The translations under genes were made by a program, and so were the position numbers. From a virus, in the IMG/VR virus record IMGVR_UViG_3300006919_000252, positions 1 through 31,119 of that record: 31,119 bases of DNA; one strand, given 5' to 3'. Below are positions 13,627-21,076 of the stretch, one piece after another (the first letter of the stretch is position 1; each line of letters starts with the position of its first letter). The notes below the pieces were generated by a model, which was not told the origin of the DNA, did not search any database, and saw nothing but the letters and a program-made list of their open reading frames with translations.

Positions 13627-15722
13627 TGCTAGCACTACAAATTTATATTAACGGGCTAAGAGCTGATATGTTCAAAGACGAATCAGTCAGTATTACTCAG
13701 TCTATACAAAACGTAAGAGATGTAGGTAAAATATTTACTGATTTTACTAAGTCTTTTAATTTACCTGCCTCACAAAATAACAATAAGATATTTAAACACT
13801 TTTACAACTTTAATATTGATGCAGGCTTTGATGCCAGAACTAAAATTAGTAGTAAGCTAGAATTAAACTTTTTAGAATTTAAGACAGGAGTATTGCAGCT
13901 CAATGGAGTTAAAATGAAAAACAATCAGGCTAGCTCATACAATGTAACATTTTTTGGAAATACAGTAAACCTAAAAACTTTATTAGCTGAAGATAAACTA
14001 GACGTTTTAAACCTTTCTGCTTATGACCACACCTATTCAAAGCTAATAGTAAAAAATGCTTTACAATCAGACACCTATCTAAGTAATGGAGCTATTGTCT
14101 ATCCTTTAATACAAGCTGAAGAAGGAAGATACTTTTTTAATTCAGATGCAACAAATGAAGAAGATTTTAATGTTCACTATCAGAGTAATGGACAGGGTTC
14201 ATTAAATCATGGTATTGTTTATACGAATTTAAAACCTGCCATAAGACTACAAGAAATTATAGATGCTATTGAAGCTAGATATACAGTTGCTAATGGATTT
14301 CCTAGCGACATTGTCTTTTCATCAGACTTTTTTAATAACTCTGAGCCTTTTGCAAGTTTATATTTATGGCTTGCTAGAAACAAAGGAAGAATAGGAACAA
14401 ATACAGACGGACAACAAGTTTTAACTAGAGTAATTGGTAACTGGCAACTTTCAGGAAGTGACAATTATTCTTTTAACTTAGGAAACACCACTTGGAGTGT
14501 GAATATAAACACAGCAGACAAAATAGTTTATTTTGCTATATTAAGCATAGCTCCTACCGACAACTCAATAGTCTACACAGCTTATGCTATTGACAATGTA
14601 TCTAACACTAGAATTGCTGAAATAACAAATGTAACAGGTAGTAATCCTTTGACTTTTACATTGGATGAAAATACTGCTGCTAATTATGAAATTCAATGGG
14701 TAGTAGAAAGCACCTCTGCCTTATCGTTTACTCCAACTTTAGAACTAACAGCAAATGATATTTTAAACTTTGGTGGAGGAACAAACAACTATGTAGTTAA
14801 TGGAGGCACTAACGATACACTAGGCTTTGTTTATATTAATCAAAATGTGCCTGACATTAAAATTATAGACCTACTTACAGGCTTATTTCAGACTTTTAAT
14901 TTAACTGCTTTTGTTAATGACCAGAACATTATTGAGGTAAAAACATTAGATAGTTTTTATGCCACTAGCAATTCTTATGACATTACTTCTCATGTTGAAA
15001 TGAATACTAGTGATATTAATATGGCTTTGCCTTATAATGACATACAGTTTAAATTTCAAGAGCCAGATTCTTTTTTAGCTATAAATTTTAACAGAATACA
15101 AAATCAAGTGTTTGGAGATTTGCTTAGTCCTCCCTCAAGAGATACTTCTATTGATGTTGGTACTAAATACACCATAGAACTCCCTTTCGCTAAAATGGTT
15201 TATGAAAGATTGTCTGACCAAAACAGTTCATCAACTCTTACTAACAATCAAAGTGAAATACAATGGGGATGGAGTGTCAATGCAGACCAAGAAACTGATT
15301 TGACAAAACCTTTAATATTTTATAACGTTAACCAGACTATAAGTAGTGCAGATTCTAAACTTTCATTTAAAGACGGCATAAGCTCAAATGAAGCAGCACC
15401 ACTAACAACTTACAACAGACCTTCTAATGTTAATTTAAACTCCTCGCAGACTATTAATTTTGGAAGTGAGGTTGATGAGTATACAGGAACTACAAACAAC
15501 CAAAGTCTGTTTCAGAATTACTACTCTTCTTACATCTCCGATGTATTTAATATAAAAAGAAGAATAACTAAGGTTAAAGCCTACCTGCCTTTAAGCATTT
15601 TACTTAACTACAATTTAAACGACAAGTTTATTATCAATGACATTAGTTATAAAATAAATACAGTTAAAACCAATATGCTAACAGGAGAAAGCAGCTTAGA
15701 ACTTTTAAACGAATTATCATGA
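13626..15722 (+). CDS. Large tail/baseplate protein, 698 aa
   Basis: A 698-residue protein beginning LALQIYINGLRADMFKDESV, then VGKIFTDFTKSFNLPASQNN. That opening is shared by large tail proteins of Bacteroidota phages. The middle is Asn/Thr-rich beta structure. The end (KINTVKTNMLTGESSLELLN) reads like the closing strand of a tail hub domain. It probably forms part of the distal tail or baseplate. It is not like a lambda J protein in any motif I can see. It overlaps the following tiny ORF by four bases. Confidence 0.62.
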   Translation: MLALQIYINGLRADMFKDESVSITQSIQNVRDVGKIFTDFTKSFNLPASQNNNKIFKHFYNFNIDAGFDARTKISSKLELNFLEFKTGVLQLNGVKMKNNQASSYNVTFFGNTVNLKTLLAEDKLDVLNLSAYDHTYSKLIVKNALQSDTYLSNGAIVYPLIQAEEGRYFFNSDATNEEDFNVHYQSNGQGSLNHGIVYTNLKPAIRLQEIIDAIEARYTVANGFPSDIVFSSDFFNNSEPFASLYLWLARNKGRIGTNTDGQQVLTRVIGNWQLSGSDNYSFNLGNTTWSVNINTADKIVYFAILSIAPTDNSIVYTAYAIDNVSNTRIAEITNVTGSNPLTFTLDENTAANYEIQWVVESTSALSFTPTLELTANDILNFGGGTNNYVVNGGTNDTLGFVYINQNVPDIKIIDLLTGLFQTFNLTAFVNDQNIIEVKTLDSFYATSNSYDITSHVEMNTSDINMALPYNDIQFKFQEPDSFLAINFNRIQNQVFGDLLSPPSRDTSIDVGTKYTIELPFAKMVYERLSDQNSSSTLTNNQSEIQWGWSVNADQETDLTKPLIFYNVNQTISSADSKLSFKDGISSNEAAPLTTYNRPSNVNLNSSQTINFGSEVDEYTGTTNNQSLFQNYYSSYISDVFNIKRRITKVKAYLPLSILLNYNLNDKFIINDISYKINTVKTNMLTGESSLELLNELS

Positions 15723-15850
15723 TAGGACAAATACTAGAGTTAATAAAAATAACCAAATGTAAAAGTGAGTTTTCACAAATTGCATTAGGTAAAAACAAAA
15801 TTCCTGAAACCTTTAAAGAAGTTTATAATCATATTAAATATTTTAAATAA
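15719..15850 (+). CDS. Tiny hypothetical protein, 43 aa
   Basis: A 43-codon frame bridging two tail genes. Its ATG overlaps the previous TGA (ATGA) and its TAA shares a base with the tape-measure ATG. The peptide (MIGQILELIKITKCKSEFSQ, IALGKNKIPETFKEVYNHIK) is helical. Perfect fitting of both junctions argues for a real gene that keeps ribosomes moving to the tape measure. Its function is unknown. Confidence 0.55.
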   Translation: MIGQILELIKITKCKSEFSQIALGKNKIPETFKEVYNHIKYFK

Positions 15851-17571
15851 TGAAAAGTATTCCAATAGAATTAAAGGTAAACACTAAAAATGCAGAGGCT
15901 AGTTTAGAAGATGTTGTAAAAAGTTTACAGCTTATAAATGAGACTTTAGTAGACAATCAAAAAGAAAGTCAAGAAGCTTTCAAAAAACTAGATAAAGGTG
16001 CAAAAAATTCAAATAAAAAACTTTCTTTACTTAGCAAAGGTGTTAATAAACTTAAAAAAGGGTTTACAGGAGTTGGTTTAGCATTTAAAGCTATTGGATT
16101 TGGTTTAATTTTAAAAGCTTTTGAAACCTTTACTGCAATATTGGGAGAAAATCAAAAAGTAGTAGATTTTGGCAATACCATATTCCAAACTACTGCTAAA
16201 ATATTTACTGACATCACTAATGGAGTGATAGAATCGTTTACTTCTTTTGAAAATTTTAAAGGTGCTATAGCTAGAGTAGGAAATAGTATAAAAACTTTAT
16301 TAATGCCTACCATTATAAAAGCACAGATAGGATTTAAAACATTACAATTAGCAGCAAAAACATTATTTGATAAAAAAGATACTGAAGGAATTGAAAGACT
16401 TGCAGGAGAAATTGCACAACTAGGAACGGATTTAATTGATGCTTCTAAAGAACAAAAAGAATTAACTACTAATGTTACTAAATATGTAAAATCTACTTTT
16501 CAAGCAGCACAGGCTAACACACAGTTAGCTAATTCAGCACAGCTTTTAAATGCAGAAAATCAGGGTTTACTAGAAAAATACGATAGAGAAGCAGAAATAC
16601 AAAGACAATTAAGAGACGATACCTCAAACAGTATACAAGTAAGAATTGAAGCTAATGAAAAATTAGCAGAAGTATTAGATGAGCAAGAAAAGACAATGAA
16701 GAAAAATGCTCAAGTTGCAGTTGAGTCAGCAAAAGCAGCTTTAGATTTAAATAAAGATAATGTAGCTCTACAAGTAGCTTATACAGAGGCTTTAAATGAA
16801 CAAGCTGCTATTGAAGCTACCGTTACAGGGTTTAGGTCTGAGCAACAGACAAATTATAATGCTTTATTACAGGAACAAAAAGATTTAGATTTAGAATTAA
16901 AACAAATAGGATTAGATGATGTTGAATTAGCCAAATTAGAAGCACAAAATCAATTAGACATACAAACTGCATTAATAGATAAAGAAGTTGAAAATGAAGA
17001 ACGAAAAAACGCTCTTTTATTAAAAGCTCAACAAGATTATCAAAAACAAATATCTAAAATTAATGCTGATGCTGCTAAAACAGATGTAATAATAACAAAA
17101 CTAACAGAAGAACAAAAGCTTAACATTATATCAGGAGCTTTAGGAGGGATTGCTAATCTTGTAGGTCAAAGTAGTGGATTTGGGAAAGCTATTGCAGTTA
17201 CTCAAGCAGTAATTGATACTTATGCAGGAGCTAATAAGGCTTTAGCACAGGGAGGTATTTTTGGCCCTATAGCAGCAGCAGGAATTATTGCAGGAGGTCT
17301 TGCTAATGTTAAAAATATAGTTTCTACTCAAACACCTGCAGCACCTGCTGCATTATCTGGTGGTGGTTCTGGTGGTGGTTCATCTGCTGCTGTATCAGTT
17401 GCACCAAGTCCTCCTGCATTTAATATAGTAGGAGCATCAGAAACAAATCAGTTAGCAGGAGCAATAGGAAGTCAAGCTCAAGAGCCAGTCAAAGCTTTTG
17501 TAGTGGCTAATGATGTAACTACTGCACAGAGTTTAGATAGAAATATTGTCGAAGGTGCAAGTATAGGGTAA
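15850..17571 (+). CDS. Tape measure protein, 573 aa
   Basis: A 573-residue, largely helical protein. Early Lys/Asn-rich coiled coil is followed by a hydrophobic stretch (GVGLAFKAIGFGLILKAFET), long coiled coil in the middle (EAEIQRQLRDDTSNSIQVRI ... QDYQKQISKINADAAKT), and a second hydrophobic Gly/Ala segment (GGIFGPIAAAGIIAGGLANV) before a Gly/Ser-rich tail. This is the usual build of tape measures, which fix tail length and leave through the tube on injection. At about 1.5 angstrom per residue it predicts a tail near 85 nm, which is an inference. The stop is followed at once by the late promoter-like element. Confidence 0.8.
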   Translation: MKSIPIELKVNTKNAEASLEDVVKSLQLINETLVDNQKESQEAFKKLDKGAKNSNKKLSLLSKGVNKLKKGFTGVGLAFKAIGFGLILKAFETFTAILGENQKVVDFGNTIFQTTAKIFTDITNGVIESFTSFENFKGAIARVGNSIKTLLMPTIIKAQIGFKTLQLAAKTLFDKKDTEGIERLAGEIAQLGTDLIDASKEQKELTTNVTKYVKSTFQAAQANTQLANSAQLLNAENQGLLEKYDREAEIQRQLRDDTSNSIQVRIEANEKLAEVLDEQEKTMKKNAQVAVESAKAALDLNKDNVALQVAYTEALNEQAAIEATVTGFRSEQQTNYNALLQEQKDLDLELKQIGLDDVELAKLEAQNQLDIQTALIDKEVENEERKNALLLKAQQDYQKQISKINADAAKTDVIITKLTEEQKLNIISGALGGIANLVGQSSGFGKAIAVTQAVIDTYAGANKALAQGGIFGPIAAAGIIAGGLANVKNIVSTQTPAAPAALSGGGSGGGSSAAVSVAPSPPAFNIVGASETNQLAGAIGSQAQEPVKAFVVANDVTTAQSLDRNIVEGASIG

Positions 17572-17597
17572 CACTTTTAAAAATTATCGTACATATA
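17571..17597 (+). promoter_or_regulatory. Late promoter-like element, copy 2
   Basis: ACACTTT-N9-TCGTACATATA starts at the last base of the tape measure stop codon and ends two bases before the protease ATG. Spacing between the two words and to the ATG is identical to copy 1. TATATT (17594-17599) is the -10-like hexamer. The N9 sequences differ, so only the two boxes are conserved. Confidence 0.72.
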
Positions 17598-17599
17598 TT

Positions 17600-18250
17600 A
17601 TGGATATAATAGAATTATTTTTAGACGAAGAAAACGAACATTCAGGAATAGAAGCTATTTCAGTTGTTGAATCTCCTGCAATAGAATCAGATTTTATTGC
17701 ACTTAAAAACCAAGAAATCAGAATGGCACAGGTAGATAAGGAAAAACGAATCCTTATGGGTGCTGCTTTAATACCTAACAAACCCATTTATAGAAAGAAT
17801 GAGAAAGATGAAGGCTATTATGTCTATTTCTCCACAGATACTGTAAAAAAGGCATCTGAAATGTTTTTAATAAGAGGCAATCAATCAAAAGCAACTTTAG
17901 AGCATCAAATGGCTATACAAAACCTAACAGTTGTTGAATCTTGGTTAGTAGATGACCCTAAAATGGATAAATCAGTAAAATATGGTTTAGATGTACCAAA
18001 AGGGACTTGGATGGTGTCGATGAAAGTCAATAATGACGAAATATGGAATGATTATGTAAAAACAGGTAAAGTCAAAGGATTTTCAATAGAAGGATTTTTC
18101 TCAGACCAAGCTAACAGACCTAAAGAGCAAATAGAGGAAGAATTATCAGAAGAAGTGCTTTCTAAAGAATTAATAGCAAAAATAAAGGATATTATTTGCA
18201 AAGGTTGTGACAATCAAAATAAACAATATGATAAGAAAGAAGAAATTTAA
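17600..18250 (+). CDS. XkdF-like prohead protease
   Basis: A 216-residue protein. Residues about 45-175 (EKRILMGAALIPNKPIYRKN, GYYVYFSTDTVKKASEMFLI, ATLEHQMAIQNLTVVESWLV, YGLDVPKGTWMVSMKVNNDE, GKVKGFSIEGFF) match the XkdF-type serine peptidase domain (peptidase S78-like) of prohead proteases. The His of TLEHQ and Ser of VESW are the likely catalytic pair. The C-terminus is acidic and ends in a CKGC motif. It degrades the scaffold and trims capsid proteins during head maturation. The following scaffold and capsid genes confirm the role. Confidence 0.88.
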   Translation: MDIIELFLDEENEHSGIEAISVVESPAIESDFIALKNQEIRMAQVDKEKRILMGAALIPNKPIYRKNEKDEGYYVYFSTDTVKKASEMFLIRGNQSKATLEHQMAIQNLTVVESWLVDDPKMDKSVKYGLDVPKGTWMVSMKVNNDEIWNDYVKTGKVKGFSIEGFFSDQANRPKEQIEEELSEEVLSKELIAKIKDIICKGCDNQNKQYDKKEEI

Positions 18251-18377
18251 AAACCTAGCACACAATTCTCCTAAAGCCAGTCGCAGAGGGTGTTTGTGTA
18301 AAGACAACACTTATAGTGTGGATTGTTGTGATGGCTCACTTCATGCACAGGGCATAGGTAAAACTCAGGCAAGCTAA
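18228..18377 (+). CDS. Small Cys-rich phage protein, 49 aa
   Basis: A 49-codon frame overlapping the end of the protease gene by 23 nt. The product has a basic start (MIRKKKFKNLAHNSPKASRR) and then GCLCKDNTYSVDCCDGSLHA QGIG. The conserved C-x-C, CC and D-G-S-L-x-A-Q-G-I-G residues recur in tiny proteins next to capsid genes of Bacteroidota phages. It may bind a metal. The function is unknown, but the pattern is too regular to be chance. Confidence 0.72.
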   Translation: MIRKKKFKNLAHNSPKASRRGCLCKDNTYSVDCCDGSLHAQGIGKTQAS

Positions 18378-18388
18378 AAAAAGTGGAA

Positions 18389-18415
18389 ACACTTTTGACT
18401 TTTGTCGTACATATA
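18389..18415 (+). promoter_or_regulatory. Late promoter-like element, copy 3
   Basis: Third ACACTTT-N9-TCGTACATATA, 11 bases after the small Cys-rich gene and 23 bases before the scaffold ATG. Here TATAAT (18412-18417) is a perfect -10 hexamer, 16 bases after CACTTT, and the longer distance to the ATG leaves room for an ordinary short leader. It is therefore the clearest of the three as a promoter for the scaffold and capsid genes. Confidence 0.78.
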
Positions 18416-18438
18416 ATAAGCAATTAAAAAATATTTAA

Positions 18439-19077
18439 ATGAAAGCATCAGAAATAGTTGAATCAATAAAACAAGTTCTAGGAATGGAACTAGCAGAAGT
18501 TAAAGTAGAGTTAGAAGAAAGAAAACTTGAAAACGGAACTAGAATAGAAGCAGAATCTTTTGAAAAAGGTAAAGCTGTATTTATTTTGACAGACGATGAA
18601 AAAGTAGCTATGCCAGTTGGTGAGTACTTATTTGAAGATGGCACTTTATTAGTAGTTGAAGAAGAGGGAGTTATTGGAGATGTAAGAGAAGATGTTGACG
18701 ATGAAGTTCCACAAAAGGAAGAAGCAGGAGAAGAAAAAGAAGAAATGAAAGAAGAAGAAGAAATGGATGAGGAAGCTGATGTAGCAGACTGGAAAGGCAT
18801 GGAAAAAAGAATTAAAAACTTAGAAGATGCTATTGCTGATTTAAAATCAGATAAACAAGACAGAAATTCTAAAGAAGAAGAAGTGTATTCAAAAGAAGAA
18901 AAAGTAGAAGAAAAAGTAGAAGCAGCGAAAGTTGAATTAAATGAAGTTGAAGTTTCTGCAGAACCAATTAATCACAACCCAGAAAAGGTTGAGAAAAGAG
19001 AAAGAGTGCATTTAGCAAAAGGAAGAGCGAGAAGCACTATGGATAGAGTATTAGAAAAATTAAATAATCACAAATAA
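18439..19077 (+). CDS. Capsid scaffold protein
   Basis: A 212-residue, very acidic, helical protein. Residues 1-75 (IVESIKQVLGMELAEVKVEL, GTRIEAESFEKGKAVFILTD, AMPVGEYLFEDGTLLVVEEE) form a small beta-rich head. A Glu/Lys-rich coiled coil follows (EKEEMKEEEEMDEEADVADW), and the C-terminus is basic (KGRARSTMDRVLEKLNN). A coiled-coil centre with a basic capsid-binding end is typical of scaffolds lying between prohead protease and major capsid genes. It should be removed by the protease on maturation. Confidence 0.8.
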   Translation: MKASEIVESIKQVLGMELAEVKVELEERKLENGTRIEAESFEKGKAVFILTDDEKVAMPVGEYLFEDGTLLVVEEEGVIGDVREDVDDEVPQKEEAGEEKEEMKEEEEMDEEADVADWKGMEKRIKNLEDAIADLKSDKQDRNSKEEEVYSKEEKVEEKVEAAKVELNEVEVSAEPINHNPEKVEKRERVHLAKGRARSTMDRVLEKLNNHK

Positions 19078-19094
19078 CAATTAAATTTTAAAAC

Positions 19095-20042
19095 ATGAGT
19101 AATCACAAAGTCGATTTAGCGACAACAGTTAACATTACCTCTACTTTTAGCGGTTCTTGGGCAAATAAGTATGTCTCAATCGCTTTATTAAGTGGTAAAA
19201 CTTTAGACAATGGAGGTGTAACAATTATGCCAAACATTGACTACAAATATGTCATCCAGAAAGGAGCATTTGATTCAAACTTTATTAAAGATGCAACCTG
19301 TGACTTTACAGATACGGGTGCAGTAACTCTTACAGAAAGAGTACTTACTTTAGAGGAGTTCCAAATCAACTCTGAATTTTGTAAAAAAGAATTTTCTCAA
19401 ACTTGGCAAGCTGCTGAAATGGGTTATTCTGTATTAAATCAAGACCTCCCAAAATCATTCCAAGAATTTATCATTACACAATTTGCTGCTAAAGTTGCAG
19501 ACAAATATGAGCAAGTTATTTGGAACGGAACTAACGGAAACACAGGTGAGTTTGATGGATTTACAACTTTATTTGCTGCTGACGGAGATGTAATTGATGT
19601 AGCTGCTGTAGGTGGTGGAATTAATGCTGCAAATGTAATTGCTGAATTACAAAAAATAGTAGCTGCTATTCCTGCAACTGTTTACGAAAAAGAAGATATG
19701 CATGTTTATATAGGAACTGATATTTTAAGATTCTACATTCAAGCTTTAGGCTTAGTAGGTGCAGGTTCAGGTATTGACAACAAAGGAACACTTTGGTATA
19801 ACGGAGTTCCTTTAACTATTGACGGAATTAAATTATTCCACTCACCAGGTATGCCTGCTAACAAAGCAGTAGCAGCTCAATCATCTAATTTATATTTCGG
19901 TACTGGATTACTTTCAGACATGAACGAAATTAGAATTATTGATATGCAAGACATTGATGGTAGCCAAAATGTGAGATTTATCATGCGTTGGAAGGCTGGA
20001 ATTTCCTACGGTTTGGGAAGCGAAGTAGTATTATACGCTTAA
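19095..20042 (+). CDS. Major capsid protein
   Basis: A 315-residue protein directly after the scaffold gene. Its content is that of an HK97-fold capsid protein in Bacteroidota phages: an N-terminal arm, FCKKEFSQTWQAAEMGYSVL, a spine-helix region (QEFIITQFAAKVADKYEQVI) followed by WNGTNGNTGEFDGFTTLF, YIGTDILRFYIQALGLVGAG, the loop NGVPLTIDGIKLFHSPGMPA and a closing strand (FIMRWKAGISYGLGSEVVLY). The upstream leader is A-rich (AATTTTAAAACATG), as expected for a strongly translated gene in this group. Order and length support the call. Confidence 0.88.
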   Translation: MSNHKVDLATTVNITSTFSGSWANKYVSIALLSGKTLDNGGVTIMPNIDYKYVIQKGAFDSNFIKDATCDFTDTGAVTLTERVLTLEEFQINSEFCKKEFSQTWQAAEMGYSVLNQDLPKSFQEFIITQFAAKVADKYEQVIWNGTNGNTGEFDGFTTLFAADGDVIDVAAVGGGINAANVIAELQKIVAAIPATVYEKEDMHVYIGTDILRFYIQALGLVGAGSGIDNKGTLWYNGVPLTIDGIKLFHSPGMPANKAVAAQSSNLYFGTGLLSDMNEIRIIDMQDIDGSQNVRFIMRWKAGISYGLGSEVVLYA

Positions 20043-20082
20043 TAGTAAGTAAATAAAGTTTAACCTTTTAAAATAAATAAAT

Positions 20083-20631
20083 ATGTCATGTAATTTAAGT
20101 GCAGGTAGAGCAGTCCCATGTAAAGATGTAGTAGGGGGGATTCAAAAGGTTTTCTTTGTTGACTTTGGTGGACTGGGAACAATAACATACACAGCAGATG
20201 AAATAACAGATGCAAGTGGAACTTTCTCAGCTTATGAGTACGATTTAAAAGGAGGTAGTTCTTTAGAGCAAACAATAACAAGCTCAAGAGAAACAGGAAC
20301 GACTTTCTTTGAACAAGTCCTTACTCTAAATCTTACTAAATTAAGTAAAGAAGATAATGTACAAATAAAGCTATTAGCTTACGGAAGACCTCAAGTTGCA
20401 GTCGTTGACAACAACGGAAATGCTTTCTTGATGGGTATTGAGTTTGGAGCTGAAGTAACTGGAGGAACAGTTGCTACAGGAACAGCTATGGGTGATTTAA
20501 GTGGATACACTTTAACGCTTACAGCTCAAGAAAAACTTCCTGCTAATTTTATATCAGGTGCAACATTGGCTAATCCTTTTGCAGGCTTGTCAAGTGCAAC
20601 TGAAACAATAGTAGTAGGTACTAATAGCTAA
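20083..20631 (+). CDS. Major tail (tube) protein-like
   Basis: A 182-residue beta-rich protein (PCKDVVGGIQKVFFVDFGGL, GGSSLEQTITSSRETGTTFF, QVLTLNLTKLSKEDNVQIKL, NGNAFLMGIEFGAEVTGGTV, SGYTLTLTAQEKLPANFIS). Strand order and Gly-rich turns suit a tail tube subunit. A tube protein located between capsid and portal genes, rather than near the tape measure, is unusual. A head decoration role is the main alternative. A terminator follows. Confidence 0.65.
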   Translation: MSCNLSAGRAVPCKDVVGGIQKVFFVDFGGLGTITYTADEITDASGTFSAYEYDLKGGSSLEQTITSSRETGTTFFEQVLTLNLTKLSKEDNVQIKLLAYGRPQVAVVDNNGNAFLMGIEFGAEVTGGTVATGTAMGDLSGYTLTLTAQEKLPANFISGATLANPFAGLSSATETIVVGTNS

Positions 20632-20672
20632 AAAACGATAGGTTTCTTTTCATTAAGTTTTGTTTAGGTTAG

Positions 20673-20703
20673 AAAGGGGTACTTTAACGAGTCACCCCTT
20701 TTT
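20673..20703 (+). terminator. Rho-independent terminator after the tail tube-like gene
   Basis: An eight-base-pair stem AAAGGGGT / ACCCCTTT, with a further ACT/AGT pair in the loop, runs into TTTTT. It separates the abundant capsid and tube messages from the weaker portal and fibre genes downstream, 16 bases before the ATG at 20720. Confidence 0.9.
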
Positions 20704-20719
20704 ATTTAAAAATTAAGTT

Positions 20720-21076
20720 ATGATAATACTAAGGGAGGTAAATACATTACAGACAATTAAAGTAATTCCTAGAGAATATAGCACCAATATTACTTATGCA
20801 GTAAACATAACTAGTGATTCTGAAAATAAGAATGTTTATTCTCACAATTTTACTGACGAGTTTACTTTAGATAAATACTGGTATCAGTTTAGTGATTTCT
20901 TTACAGGTTTAGAGGAAAATAATTTTTATACATTAAGCATAACAAGATACCAAAAAGAAGTTTTTAGGGGAAGAATCTTTTGCACTAATCAATCTCCAAT
21001 AAGCACATTTAGTGTTAACTCTGGAGAATACACAACCACGACCTCAACTAATGAATTTATATTCTATGAAGCATAA
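20720..21076 (+). CDS. Hypothetical structural protein, 118 aa
   Basis: A 118-residue beta-rich protein (LQTIKVIPREYSTNITYAVN, FYTLSITRYQKEVFRGRIFC), immediately upstream of the portal-like gene with an 11-nt overlap. The all-beta content and position suggest a minor virion or connector component. No family is recognised with confidence. Confidence 0.6.
   Translation: MIILREVNTLQTIKVIPREYSTNITYAVNITSDSENKNVYSHNFTDEFTLDKYWYQFSDFFTGLEENNFYTLSITRYQKEVFRGRIFCTNQSPISTFSVNSGEYTTTTSTNEFIFYEA

Noticed and set aside
18435-18800. 121-residue Ser-rich minus-strand ORF
   Set aside because: A reverse shadow of the GAA-rich scaffold gene.
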